From: an uncultured SAR86 cluster bacterium
GTDB lineage: Bacteria; Pseudomonadota; Gammaproteobacteria; Magnimaribacterales; D2472
DNA: 64,000 nucleotides
Direction of reading: 5' to 3'
NCBI GenBank assembly: GCA_902594515.1
Contig: CACJML010000003.1
Location: 124,001 to 188,000 of the forward strand
Positions 29,704 to 38,871 of the stretch are shown here, piece by piece. Within the stretch, counting starts at the first letter, position 1. The number at the start of each line of letters is the position of its first letter. A program made the position numbers and the translations under genes. Below the pieces are notes generated by a model that was not told where the DNA came from, made no database searches, and worked only from the letters and a program-made list of their open reading frames with translations.

Positions 29704-30781
29704 GTTGTAGTAATGCTGCCTCTTCACGAACACGTTCAGGTGTGCCCAATAATTGCCTATTTAGGCCAATTCTTTTGAACCAATAATGTAGTCCTAATAG
29801 GTCTGTAAAACCCATTCCTCCATGAACTTCAGTTGACTTTTTTGCCACTTCTTTAGTTACATCACTCAAATGGGACTTAGCCTGGCATGCCATTAGCCTC
29901 GCTTCATTAGGCATATGTTTTTGCGCATGAGCGGCATGCCATACCAAGGCGTAGCAGGGCTCTAATTCAGCAACCATCTCCGCACACATATGCTTTACAG
30001 CTTGAAAAGAACCAATAGCTCTACCAAATTGTTTTCTTTCTTTTGCATAATCAACAGCTTTATTAATCATGTTTTGAGCCGCTCCAAGAGAGTCAGCTGC
30101 AAGCATTATTCGTCCTGCATCAATTACCTTTTCTGCAGTATTTTTTGAATTTTTTGTTTGCTCTAAGATTTCAAAATCAACATTTTTTAATATCAATTCA
30201 CAGACATTTCTAGTTCTATCGATTGTTTTTAATTCAACTAAATCTATTCCATTTGCTTGTGCATCAATGATACCGATGCATCCATTTATATCTGAGATCA
30301 AAAAATGAGTTGCATATTCATAATCCAATACAAAAAGCGATCTGCCTGAAATTTTATTTCCTTTTATTTGGATTTCTGAGTCATCTCTTGCTCCAGTGAG
30401 AGCTGAAAATCCAACTCCAAATTTAACTTCATTAGATGCAACTTTGGTCAAGTAATTTTGCTTTTGTTTATCTGATCCACCATCAATAATAGCTATTGGT
30501 GCCATAACATACGATCCTATGAAAGGAGTTGCTCCTGCCCCATATCCCAATGATTCTGATATTGCCGCTGCAAACAATATGTCTAATCCAAGCCCTCCAA
30601 ATTCCTCAGGGACCAAAAGACCATTAATACCTAAATTAACAATCCCATCATGGATATCTTTTGCAAATGTTCGATCATCAGCTGCAATTTTTCTAAGGAT
30701 GTCTACTGATGAATTCTCCTCTAGAAACTTTTTAATATTATCTTGAAAGAAAATTTGATCCTCTGATAATCCAAAATACAT
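29696..30781 (-). CDS. acyl-CoA dehydrogenase (small subunit-like)
   Basis: LVPEEFGGLGLD; AKERKQFGRAIGSFQAVKHMCAEM; VHGGMGFTDLLGLHYWFKR. Confidence 0.9.
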   Translation of the reverse strand: MYFGLSEDQIFFQDNIKKFLEENSSVDILRKIAADDRTFAKDIHDGIVNLGINGLLVPEEFGGLGLDILFAAAISESLGYGAGATPFIGSYVMAPIAIIDGGSDKQKQNYLTKVASNEVKFGVGFSALTGARDDSEIQIKGNKISGRSLFVLDYEYATHFLISDINGCIGIIDAQANGIDLVELKTIDRTRNVCELILKNVDFEILEQTKNSKNTAEKVIDAGRIMLAADSLGAAQNMINKAVDYAKERKQFGRAIGSFQAVKHMCAEMVAELEPCYALVWHAAHAQKHMPNEARLMACQAKSHLSDVTKEVAKKSTEVHGGMGFTDLLGLHYWFKRIGLNRQLLGTPERVREEAALLQLN

Positions 30782-30784
30782 TTT

Positions 30785-32014
30785 TTATTGAGCTCCTTGA
30801 ACTTTAGGTTCCTTTGGGAGCCCAAGTCCGCGTTCAGAAATAATATTTTTTTGTATTTGACTGGTGCCACCCCCAATAATTAATCCTAGGAAATACATAT
30901 AAATAAATTGCCATGAACCTTTATCACGAAGGTGGGGACTATCCTCATACAACACTCCAATCTCACCCATAACATCAATCGCCAAACCCTCTAGTTCGTG
31001 CCTTAACTCAGTACCAACTAATTTTTGAATCATTTTGCCAACTTTGACATCTTGACCGGGGTTCAATTTGGCTGACAATAATCTAAGAGCATGAGACTGG
31101 GAAGCCATAACTTTCCCCTGGATCTTCATAAGCCTATCCCTATAAATCGAATGTTCAATCAGTGGTTTGCCATCAAGCTTTTCTTGTTTCATTAAATCAA
31201 TGAGCATGTTTAGTCTGTTCATAATTGCATCAGGCGGTGCCAAGGATCCTCGCTCATGACCAAGTGTTGCATTTGCAACCGCCCAACCTTCACCTCGTTT
31301 ACCAACAATATTTGTTTCAGGAATTTTTACATCGGTAAAAAATACCTCATTAAATCCTGCTTTCATTGTCATATCTACTAACGGTCTCACTTCGATACCC
31401 TCTGAATCCATTGGAATTAATAAATAGCTTATACCTGCATGTTTTTGAGCTTCAGGTTCTGTTCTCACTAAGCAAAACATCATTTGTGAATATTGGGCTG
31501 TTGAGGTCCAAATCTTTTGCCCATTAATGACCCATTCACCATCAATTAATTCACCTTTTGTTTGCAATGCTGCAAGATCACTGCCCGCATTTGGTTCTGA
31601 GTAGCCCTGACACCAAATCATCTCACCATGTAGCGTTGGTTTTATGTATTTCTCTTTTTGTTCCTGCGTACCCATTTCAAGCAGGGTAGGGACTAACATA
31701 TCTATCCCTTGACCCCCCATTGGAGCAGGTGTTTTTGCTTTAGAGAACTCAGTTGCAATTATTCTACTTTTTAGAATATCTGGCTCACCGCCATATCCCC
31801 CATATTCTTTCGGAACTGCTCTTGCAAAATAACCTTGTTCGATAAGAATTTTTTGCCACTCACTCCTGGTGACTTGTATCTTTTTTTTCTTACTGCTTGA
31901 GCTTGCAAGAGGATTCTTGCTTGCATCTGTAAAAGTAACACCATCATATTTTTTACAAAAAGCCTTTACTTCTTTTTCAAAATCTAAATATTCTTTACTG
32001 TAGTGTAAGTCCAT
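30785..32014 (-). CDS. acyl-CoA dehydrogenase (large subunit-like)
   Basis: WCQGYSEPNAGSDLAALQTKGELIDGEWVINGQKIWTS; IGGGTSQIQKNIISERGLG. Confidence 0.92.
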   Translation of the reverse strand: MDLHYSKEYLDFEKEVKAFCKKYDGVTFTDASKNPLASSSSKKKKIQVTRSEWQKILIEQGYFARAVPKEYGGYGGEPDILKSRIIATEFSKAKTPAPMGGQGIDMLVPTLLEMGTQEQKEKYIKPTLHGEMIWCQGYSEPNAGSDLAALQTKGELIDGEWVINGQKIWTSTAQYSQMMFCLVRTEPEAQKHAGISYLLIPMDSEGIEVRPLVDMTMKAGFNEVFFTDVKIPETNIVGKRGEGWAVANATLGHERGSLAPPDAIMNRLNMLIDLMKQEKLDGKPLIEHSIYRDRLMKIQGKVMASQSHALRLLSAKLNPGQDVKVGKMIQKLVGTELRHELEGLAIDVMGEIGVLYEDSPHLRDKGSWQFIYMYFLGLIIGGGTSQIQKNIISERGLGLPKEPKVQGAQ

Positions 32015-32029
32015 TTTTTCCCTATAAAA

Positions 32030-32845
32030 TTATTTCCAATTAGGAGGTCTCTTTTCTAAGAATGCTGTTATACCTTCTTTTGCATCTTCGCTTTTTAGGC
32101 ATTTTGCCAATTCATCTTTTAAAAAAGGAATTGCTTCATCAAAGTTTAAATCATCTTGAGCATTGTAAGCAGCTAGACCTTGCCTCATGGTGGTAGGTGC
32201 TAGGCTCGCTAGTTCATTAGCAATGCCATCAACCATGCTGTCAAGATCTTCAGCCTTTACTACATTGTTAATTAATCCATATTCTTGTGCCGTTTCGGCA
32301 TCAATAGCATTGCCTCGCATAATGAAGTCTAGTCCTTGCCTTTTAGGCATTAATCTAAATAATCCTGCCATGACCATGAAAGGCCATATCCCTCTTTTTA
32401 TTTCAGGTGCTGAAAATTTAGCTTCTGTAACAGCAACCGCATGAGTTGAGTTAGTAACCATTAATAATGCTCCTGCTAAAACGCTGCCTTGAATTTTACA
32501 AATAACTGGTTTGTTGAGTTTCCTGATTCGAATGCTAATGTCCTCAGTGCCTCCACCAACCTTAGGAACACTTGATTGTTCTGATTCTTCTTTTCCTGAC
32601 ATACTTCTAAGGTCACCGCCAGCACAAAAAATATCTCCAGCTGCTTCAATTACAACAACTCTTATATTTTGATTCTGATCTGCATAAGTTAGGCAGTAAA
32701 TTAATTCATTCGCCATCATGTCATTGATGGCATTTTTTCTTTCTGGTCTGTTTAATTTGAGAGTTAAGATATGATCATTTTCATTAACTATTAAAGCCCC
32801 AAACTTTAATCCATTCAGTGACAAAGATTCTTTATCCATATTCAT
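32030..32845 (-). CDS. enoyl-CoA hydratase/isomerase family protein (AtuE-like by context)
   Basis: LNRPERKNAINDMMANEL; AGDIFCAGGDLRSM; VAVTEAKFSAPEIKRGI. The longer track ORF overlaps atuA; start MNMDK at 32845 preferred. Confidence 0.85.
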   Translation of the reverse strand: MNMDKESLSLNGLKFGALIVNENDHILTLKLNRPERKNAINDMMANELIYCLTYADQNQNIRVVVIEAAGDIFCAGGDLRSMSGKEESEQSSVPKVGGGTEDISIRIRKLNKPVICKIQGSVLAGALLMVTNSTHAVAVTEAKFSAPEIKRGIWPFMVMAGLFRLMPKRQGLDFIMRGNAIDAETAQEYGLINNVVKAEDLDSMVDGIANELASLAPTTMRQGLAAYNAQDDLNFDEAIPFLKDELAKCLKSEDAKEGITAFLEKRPPNWK

Positions 32846-34613
32846 TTGAAGTCTCCAAGAGAGAAGAGGGGATATTTGCTTTTTTTGCTCTAAAGTATTC
32901 ACCTAAAGATTTTGCCTGAGCATCTTTTCTTGAATTAGATGAAACACCATCCTCTAGAATATCGTGAATATAAAAATTAAGAGAAAGGATGTTTGGAAGA
33001 TCAAATCTCTCTATTTTAAATCCCTTTAGATCAGGCATTAATTCTTTAAGCTTTTTAATTGTTAAAAATGAACTCAAAAATGCAAACGCATCTAAATCTT
33101 TTGCCCACACTCCTAAATTTGCACAACCACCCTTATCCCCTGATCTTGCCCCAAACAAAGTCCCTAGAGGGACATGGCTTGTTTCACCTTTTGGAGCATC
33201 TGGTATTTTTACAGGCTCTATTTGATAATAAATTTCTTCAAAATTTAACTGACTTGTTGGCTTAAGTTCTTTCGACTTACCATTGAAATGGACCACTTCA
33301 TTGATATGCTTTGAATCTACTAATGCTGGCCAATAAATGAGTACCGGGCCACTAGATTTAACACCACCACCAGCAAAAAAGCCGGGATAGTTTGATAATG
33401 CTAGTTCAATAATCTTTGCACTAAAAAGTCTGCCAACAAGTTCTTTATCTTTTGATTTTACATTTATTCTTAGAGCAGCCATTGCTTCTTCATTAGTGTT
33501 AGGGTCATCTTTATCATTCCTATCAAGATGAATTGAAACCTCATCAAATTGTTCTTTTCCCCCTACAGAGTTAAATAAAGTATTTGTAAATATTTTAGCT
33601 TTCTCCTCAATATCCAATCCTGTCAAAACTAGCTCCATACCATTTCTATAACCCCCGGCAAGATTAATGCATACTTTATGTTTTGCTGGAGGTGAGCTTC
33701 CCCTGCAACCCGAAACAAATACTTTATCTTTTTCGGCTTGTTCAATTTTTAAAGTATCAAAATGCGCAACAACATCAGGATTTATATAAGCAGGAGCAGA
33801 AATCTCATACAACAATTGTGCCGTTACTGTTCCTGTTGATACGAGCCCTCCTGTTCCAGGATGCTTCGTGATATAAAAGCTACCGTCCTCCAGAATTTCT
33901 GCGATTGGATAGCCTACGTTATCAAAGCTCGGAACTTCTTTAAAAAAAGCATAATTACCACCTGTGGCCTGGCAGCCACATTCAATAATATGACCAGCAG
34001 CTAATGCACCTGCTAATTTGTCATAATCGTTACGCTCCCAACCAAATTTCCATGCAGCCGGACCTATTACTACTGCAGCGTCAGTTACTCTTGGGCAAAC
34101 AACTATGTCTGCTCCTAGATCTAAAGCCTCCTTGATACCCCAGGCTCCTAGATAAGCATTTGCTGTGAGAGTATGACAGTCAGATTCTTGAAGAGGCGTA
34201 CCTTTATCAATGTTATTAAAAGGTTCATTTAATTGAATCAAATCATCCATTCGTGGCATCAAGTCATCACCGGTAATGTAGGCTACTTTGAGATCAATTT
34301 TTAATTCAGCAAGAATCTTTTCAATTTCATTTGCCATTGATTGTGGATTTAAACCCCCTGCATTGGTAACTACTTTAATGTCCTTCGATTTACACGTGTG
34401 CGCAATTTCTTTTATTTGTTTTAAAAAAGTTCCTACATAACCTTTATCTTCACCTCTTTGCATTCTTTGATTGAAAAGAATTGTCATTGTCAGTTCTGCT
34501 AAATAATCTCCAGTAAGAACATCTATAGGGCCACCCTCAACCATTTCTTTGGCTGCAGATAACTTATCTCCATAATAACCACTGCAATTAGCTATTCGTA
34601 TAAGATCAGTCAT
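32832..34613 (-). CDS. acyclic terpene utilisation AtuA family protein (DUF1446)
   Basis: IANCSGYYGDKLSAAKEMVEGGPIDVLTGDYLAELTM; TNAGGLNPQSMANEI; GTLFGARSGDKGGCANLGVW C-terminal domain. Confidence 0.9.
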   Translation of the reverse strand: MTDLIRIANCSGYYGDKLSAAKEMVEGGPIDVLTGDYLAELTMTILFNQRMQRGEDKGYVGTFLKQIKEIAHTCKSKDIKVVTNAGGLNPQSMANEIEKILAELKIDLKVAYITGDDLMPRMDDLIQLNEPFNNIDKGTPLQESDCHTLTANAYLGAWGIKEALDLGADIVVCPRVTDAAVVIGPAAWKFGWERNDYDKLAGALAAGHIIECGCQATGGNYAFFKEVPSFDNVGYPIAEILEDGSFYITKHPGTGGLVSTGTVTAQLLYEISAPAYINPDVVAHFDTLKIEQAEKDKVFVSGCRGSSPPAKHKVCINLAGGYRNGMELVLTGLDIEEKAKIFTNTLFNSVGGKEQFDEVSIHLDRNDKDDPNTNEEAMAALRINVKSKDKELVGRLFSAKIIELALSNYPGFFAGGGVKSSGPVLIYWPALVDSKHINEVVHFNGKSKELKPTSQLNFEEIYYQIEPVKIPDAPKGETSHVPLGTLFGARSGDKGGCANLGVWAKDLDAFAFLSSFLTIKKLKELMPDLKGFKIERFDLPNILSLNFYIHDILEDGVSSNSRKDAQAKSLGEYFRAKKANIPSSLLETSNEYG

Positions 34614-35211
34614 GATGCTTCTCTATTAAACCAGATAAAATTAAATCAGATAAAAAATTTGATGCATCTTCTGGTGAAGCCAATGACGGCTTAGAGTGAA
34701 TTTTTTTATTTTGAAAGTATCTGCCTAAACCTCCCAAGGCCAAAGCTGCTGCTTCGGTATCGATATTAGCAATTTCATTAGCATGAACAGCATCATCCAA
34801 AAGGCTCTTAATAAAATTTGTAATGTAATTTTCATGAAAATCTATCATTTCGTTGGTTGAATGTTTTTTGCTCAAAGATAAAGTAAATTTTTCAAATCTT
34901 GGACCCACAGCCTGATTAACAGTATTCAAGTAGACACGCAATTTTTCTATGGGAGAATCTAGTGTTTGAATTTTTTCCATAGCAATTTTGCCATGCCTGG
35001 TTAAAACATTATTAATGGTTAAATTTATCAGCTCATCCTTACTCGGCGCAATTTCATACAGAGTTCTCAGGGATACCTTAAGCATTGACGCTAAATCGGC
35101 CATTGTTTTATATGACTTACCCTCATCAATTATCTTTTCAAGCCGATCCATGACTTCATGATGACGATGGTTTAAAGTACTTGCTTCTTTTAGGAGAGCT
35201 TTATTCATCAA
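34606..35211 (-). CDS. TetR family transcriptional regulator
   Basis: N-terminal HTH (YKTMADLASMLKVSLRTLYEIAPSKDELINLTI). Confidence 0.85.
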   Translation of the reverse strand: MMNKALLKEASTLNHRHHEVMDRLEKIIDEGKSYKTMADLASMLKVSLRTLYEIAPSKDELINLTINNVLTRHGKIAMEKIQTLDSPIEKLRVYLNTVNQAVGPRFEKFTLSLSKKHSTNEMIDFHENYITNFIKSLLDDAVHANEIANIDTEAAALALGGLGRYFQNKKIHSKPSLASPEDASNFLSDLILSGLIEKHHD

Positions 35212-37120
35212 TTACCAATAGTGATTCACCGTTTTCAACCTGCTGACCTTTTTTAACCATAATCTTTGAAATTTTGCCTGCATTTGGTGACTTGATCGTT
35301 TGCTCCATCTTCATAGCTTCAATAATCATTAATGATTGTCCAGCTTTAACTTTTTGATCTTTTTTTATAAGAACCTCTGAAATTTTGCCTGGCATCGGAG
35401 CCAACAAGCCACCTTCAATGGATGAAGTACTTGGATCATCGAATCTTGGTAAAACTTTTAGTTGGATATCATTAAATGAGTCAAAAACGAATAACCTATC
35501 TTCGTCCCTATAAATTTGATATTGACTTCTAATACCATCAATAACACATTCAAGCATTTCATTATCAAAGGAAATAATTTCTACATTTTTTTCAAGAATC
35601 GAAATAGATTCTTTATTTATGTAGCTATATTTAATTTGATGTACCTCATTTTCAAATTGAAAAGAAATATTCTGATGCGGCAGTCGACCGTTCGTCCAAG
35701 AATGCTTAATAAATCGGAGTTTATTTTTATTTTTGATATTAGTTTGTGATATCCACAAAGCGCCTGCAATCATTAAGTTATTTTTATCATGATCGTTGAG
35801 AACTTTTTTTCTGTTAGGACTTTGAATCTCAATAAAGTCAGATGTTGTATTTCCCGCCAAAAACTCTGGATGCCTGATGCATTCAACTAAAAAATCTTTA
35901 TTTGTTTTCACTCCTCCAATACAGGATTTTTCAAGGGCGGTTGCGAGTTGCAAGCATGCATCTGTCCTGTTGGGGGCCCAGCTGATTACTTTTGAGAGCA
36001 TTGGATCAAAGTTTGTACCGACTTCATATCCTTTCTGGACACCTGAATCCCACCTAATAAATTTATTTTTGTAAGGTTCATAACATACTATTTTTCCAGT
36101 TTCAGGTAGAAAATCATTATTTGGATTCTCTGCATAAAGTCGAACTTCCAGTGCATGCCCATTAAATTCAACATCTTTTTGTTTTAATTCTAGATACTCA
36201 TTTTTTGCAATGTTTATCTGTGCTCTTACAAGATCAACTCCTGTAACTTCCTCAGTAACAGGATGTTCAACTTGCAACCTAGTGTTAACTTCAAGAAACC
36301 AGAACTCATTTGTATTTTCATCAAGAATAAATTCGACAGTGCCTGCCGATTGATATTTAATTTTTTTTGCCAATTTGACTGCCGCATTACCAATTTGCTC
36401 TCTTAACTCATCATCAAGTTTGGGTGAAGGGGACTCTTCAATAATTTTTTGATGTCGTCTCTGAATTGAGCATTCTCTTTCACCAAGATGTATAACATTT
36501 CCATGTTGATCACCCAGAATCTGAATCTCAATGTGTCTTGATTTTTTAATGTATTTCTCAATAAATACTCTCTCATCATCAAAACCAGCTTTTGCTTCTC
36601 TTTTTGCAGCTGCAACCGCATCTTTAAGCTCATTTTTATTATTAACAATTCTCATCCCTTTACCGCCGCCTCCAGCAGCAGCTTTAATTAGCAATGGGAA
36701 TCCAAGTTGTTTTGAATCTTTAATACTTTCAGCTTTTTCTAGAGTTGGTACGTTTGCTTTTATCGCCAATTCTTTAGCTTTGATTTTGTCTCCCATCACC
36801 TTAATAACATGAGGTGTTGGTCCTATCCAAATTATGTTGTTACGAATTACTTTTCTAGCAAAAATTGAGTTTTCAGATAGAAACCCATAGCCAGGATGGA
36901 TTGCATCGGCTCCTGTTTTTTTTGCTGAATCTACAATTTCATCTGCATCCAAATAGCCTTTTTTAAGTTTTATTGCAACATCAGACATGCTTACAAATGT
37001 TGCATTTGAATCAGCTTCTTCATAAACGGCAATTGTTTTAATTCCCATTTCATTAGCTGTTCTTATGATTCTGCAAGCAATTTCACCGCGGTTAGCTATA
37101 AGTATGGAATTGATTTTCAT
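35201..37120 (-). CDS. acyl-CoA carboxylase, biotin carboxylase + BCCP alpha subunit (AtuF/MccA-like)
   Basis: SILIANRGEIACRIIRTA; AAGGGGKGMRIV; EVNTRLQVEHPVTEEVTG; C-terminal IIEAMKMEQ biotinylation motif. Confidence 0.93.
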   Translation of the reverse strand: MKINSILIANRGEIACRIIRTANEMGIKTIAVYEEADSNATFVSMSDVAIKLKKGYLDADEIVDSAKKTGADAIHPGYGFLSENSIFARKVIRNNIIWIGPTPHVIKVMGDKIKAKELAIKANVPTLEKAESIKDSKQLGFPLLIKAAAGGGGKGMRIVNNKNELKDAVAAAKREAKAGFDDERVFIEKYIKKSRHIEIQILGDQHGNVIHLGERECSIQRRHQKIIEESPSPKLDDELREQIGNAAVKLAKKIKYQSAGTVEFILDENTNEFWFLEVNTRLQVEHPVTEEVTGVDLVRAQINIAKNEYLELKQKDVEFNGHALEVRLYAENPNNDFLPETGKIVCYEPYKNKFIRWDSGVQKGYEVGTNFDPMLSKVISWAPNRTDACLQLATALEKSCIGGVKTNKDFLVECIRHPEFLAGNTTSDFIEIQSPNRKKVLNDHDKNNLMIAGALWISQTNIKNKNKLRFIKHSWTNGRLPHQNISFQFENEVHQIKYSYINKESISILEKNVEIISFDNEMLECVIDGIRSQYQIYRDEDRLFVFDSFNDIQLKVLPRFDDPSTSSIEGGLLAPMPGKISEVLIKKDQKVKAGQSLMIIEAMKMEQTIKSPNAGKISKIMVKKGQQVENGESLLVIDE

Positions 37121-38769
37121 AATCTGAAGACCCCAAACTCACTTGTACCTTTAATTTCAGAGTTATTAATTACAGATAAGCAAAAACCAATTATTGTTCT
37201 TGTATCTCTTGGATCAATTATCCCATCATCGGTAATCATGCTGCTCGCAACAAGGCCCAGGGACATTTGTTCAGCCGCATTTTCAACCATTTTTACAATT
37301 TCAGCATCAGCTTTTTCATCAAATTTTTCACCTTTTCTTGCAGCCTGGCCTCTCCTTACAATCGACATAACACCAGCTATTTGCTTTGGTCCCATCACAG
37401 CAATTTTTGCTGTTGGCCAAAGGAAAGTGAACTTATTATCATAGGCCTTACCTGACATTGCGTATGTCCCAGCCCCATAAGATGATCCCACAATAATAGT
37501 AATATGGGGCACGGTTGAATTTGATACTGCATTTATAAGTTGAGAGCCTTTTTTAATGATCGCTTGTCTTTCAAAGTCTTTACCGACAAGAAAACCAGTA
37601 ACATTTTGTAAAAAAATTATTGGCATATTTCTTTTATTGCAGAGCTGAATAAATGTTGCTGCTTTTTCAGCAGACTCTGGATAAATTGGACCATTGTTGC
37701 CAACAATGCCAATAGGATAGCCATGCATCATTGACCAACCACATATCATTGTTTTTCCATAAAGAGGCTTATATTCTTCAAACCTTGATCCATCAACAAT
37801 TCTTCCTATCACCTCTCTAATATCCAATGGACTTTTAAGATCTTCATCAACCAACCCCAATAACTCTTCAGGATCTAAGGTGGGCTCATCTCCAAGTAAG
37901 GCAGGCTCTATTCCCTGTTTTTCCCAATGAAGATGTGAAACAACGTTGCGGCATAAACGAATAGCATCCATTTCATCTTCAGCAAGATAGTCAGATAAGC
38001 CTGATACCTCAGAGTGCATCTTAGCGCCGCCAAGGGTTTCATCATCAGACTCTTCGCCAGTTGCCATTTTTACAAGAGGGGGCCCTGCTAAAAAAACTTT
38101 AGCTTGATCTTTAACAAATATATTGTAATCAGACATTCCAGGTTGATATGCACCACCGGCTGTAGAAGATCCAAAAACAACTGAGATGACGGGTATTCTC
38201 ATTTTTGAGAGTTCTGTCATGTCATAAAAAAATCTTCCAGTCGCAGCAAAATGAGTATGTCCAATTGTGGGTGCTATCGGAGGCTGATCTCCTTTTTTAC
38301 CTGTACCCATTCTTAAATCACCACCTGCAGATTCAACAAAATTTATATACGGCAATCGATTTACTCTGGCAATTTCCATTGCACGATTCCACTTTTCTCC
38401 GACATAAACTGTCATGGCTCCTGCTAGCACAGATGGATCATTTGCAAATATTACGCATTCTGTACCAGCAACAACTCCTATACCACAAACGCAACCACCG
38501 CCAACAGTAAATTCCGTCCCATAGGCAGCAAATGGTGCAATTTCAAGAAATGGTGTGTCGGGATCTAGAAGATTGAAGACTCTTTCTCTAACAGGCATTT
38601 TTCCTCTTTTTGCTAGTCTTTCATGATGATGCTTCCCACCTCCCAGTTTTGCTTTATCAAGAAGTTCATCAAGGAAACTTATCTTATCAAGCATCATTTC
38701 TTTGTTCTGAGAAAACTCTTTAGAGTTAGTATCAAGATTGGATTTAATTTTTGGTGCAAGATTTTTCAT
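37117..38769 (-). CDS. acyl-CoA carboxylase, carboxyltransferase beta subunit (AtuC/MccB-like)
   Basis: GGGKHHHERLAKRGKMPVRERVFNLLDP; QNVTGFLVGKDFE; GSSYGAGTYAMSGKAY. Confidence 0.93.
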   Translation of the reverse strand: MKNLAPKIKSNLDTNSKEFSQNKEMMLDKISFLDELLDKAKLGGGKHHHERLAKRGKMPVRERVFNLLDPDTPFLEIAPFAAYGTEFTVGGGCVCGIGVVAGTECVIFANDPSVLAGAMTVYVGEKWNRAMEIARVNRLPYINFVESAGGDLRMGTGKKGDQPPIAPTIGHTHFAATGRFFYDMTELSKMRIPVISVVFGSSTAGGAYQPGMSDYNIFVKDQAKVFLAGPPLVKMATGEESDDETLGGAKMHSEVSGLSDYLAEDEMDAIRLCRNVVSHLHWEKQGIEPALLGDEPTLDPEELLGLVDEDLKSPLDIREVIGRIVDGSRFEEYKPLYGKTMICGWSMMHGYPIGIVGNNGPIYPESAEKAATFIQLCNKRNMPIIFLQNVTGFLVGKDFERQAIIKKGSQLINAVSNSTVPHITIIVGSSYGAGTYAMSGKAYDNKFTFLWPTAKIAVMGPKQIAGVMSIVRRGQAARKGEKFDEKADAEIVKMVENAAEQMSLGLVASSMITDDGIIDPRDTRTIIGFCLSVINNSEIKGTSEFGVFRL

Positions 38770-38784
38770 ATTAGATAATCTAAT
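38770..38784. promoter_or_regulatory. 15-bp palindrome, candidate operator 1
   Basis: ATTAGATAATCTAAT in the divergent gap; matches 38833-38847 at 13/15. Confidence 0.6.
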
Positions 38785-38786
38785 AA

Positions 38787-38814
38787 TGGTAATATAATCA
38801 ACTAAATATTACCA
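38787..38814. promoter_or_regulatory. inverted repeat TGGTAATAT-n10-ATATTACCA
   Basis: Perfect 9-bp arms between the two 15-bp palindromes. Confidence 0.6.
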
Positions 38815-38832
38815 ATAAATAATTGTTTTAAA

Positions 38833-38847
38833 ATTAGTTAAACTAAT
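38833..38847. promoter_or_regulatory. 15-bp palindrome, candidate operator 2
   Basis: ATTAGTTAAACTAAT. Confidence 0.6.
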
Positions 38848-38871
38848 AATTAAAAAAAGGAATAATTAATT

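Noticed and set aside
36403-36812. 81-aa and 93-aa ORFs inside the biotin carboxylase gene
   Set aside because: Alternate-frame shadows of a conserved gene.
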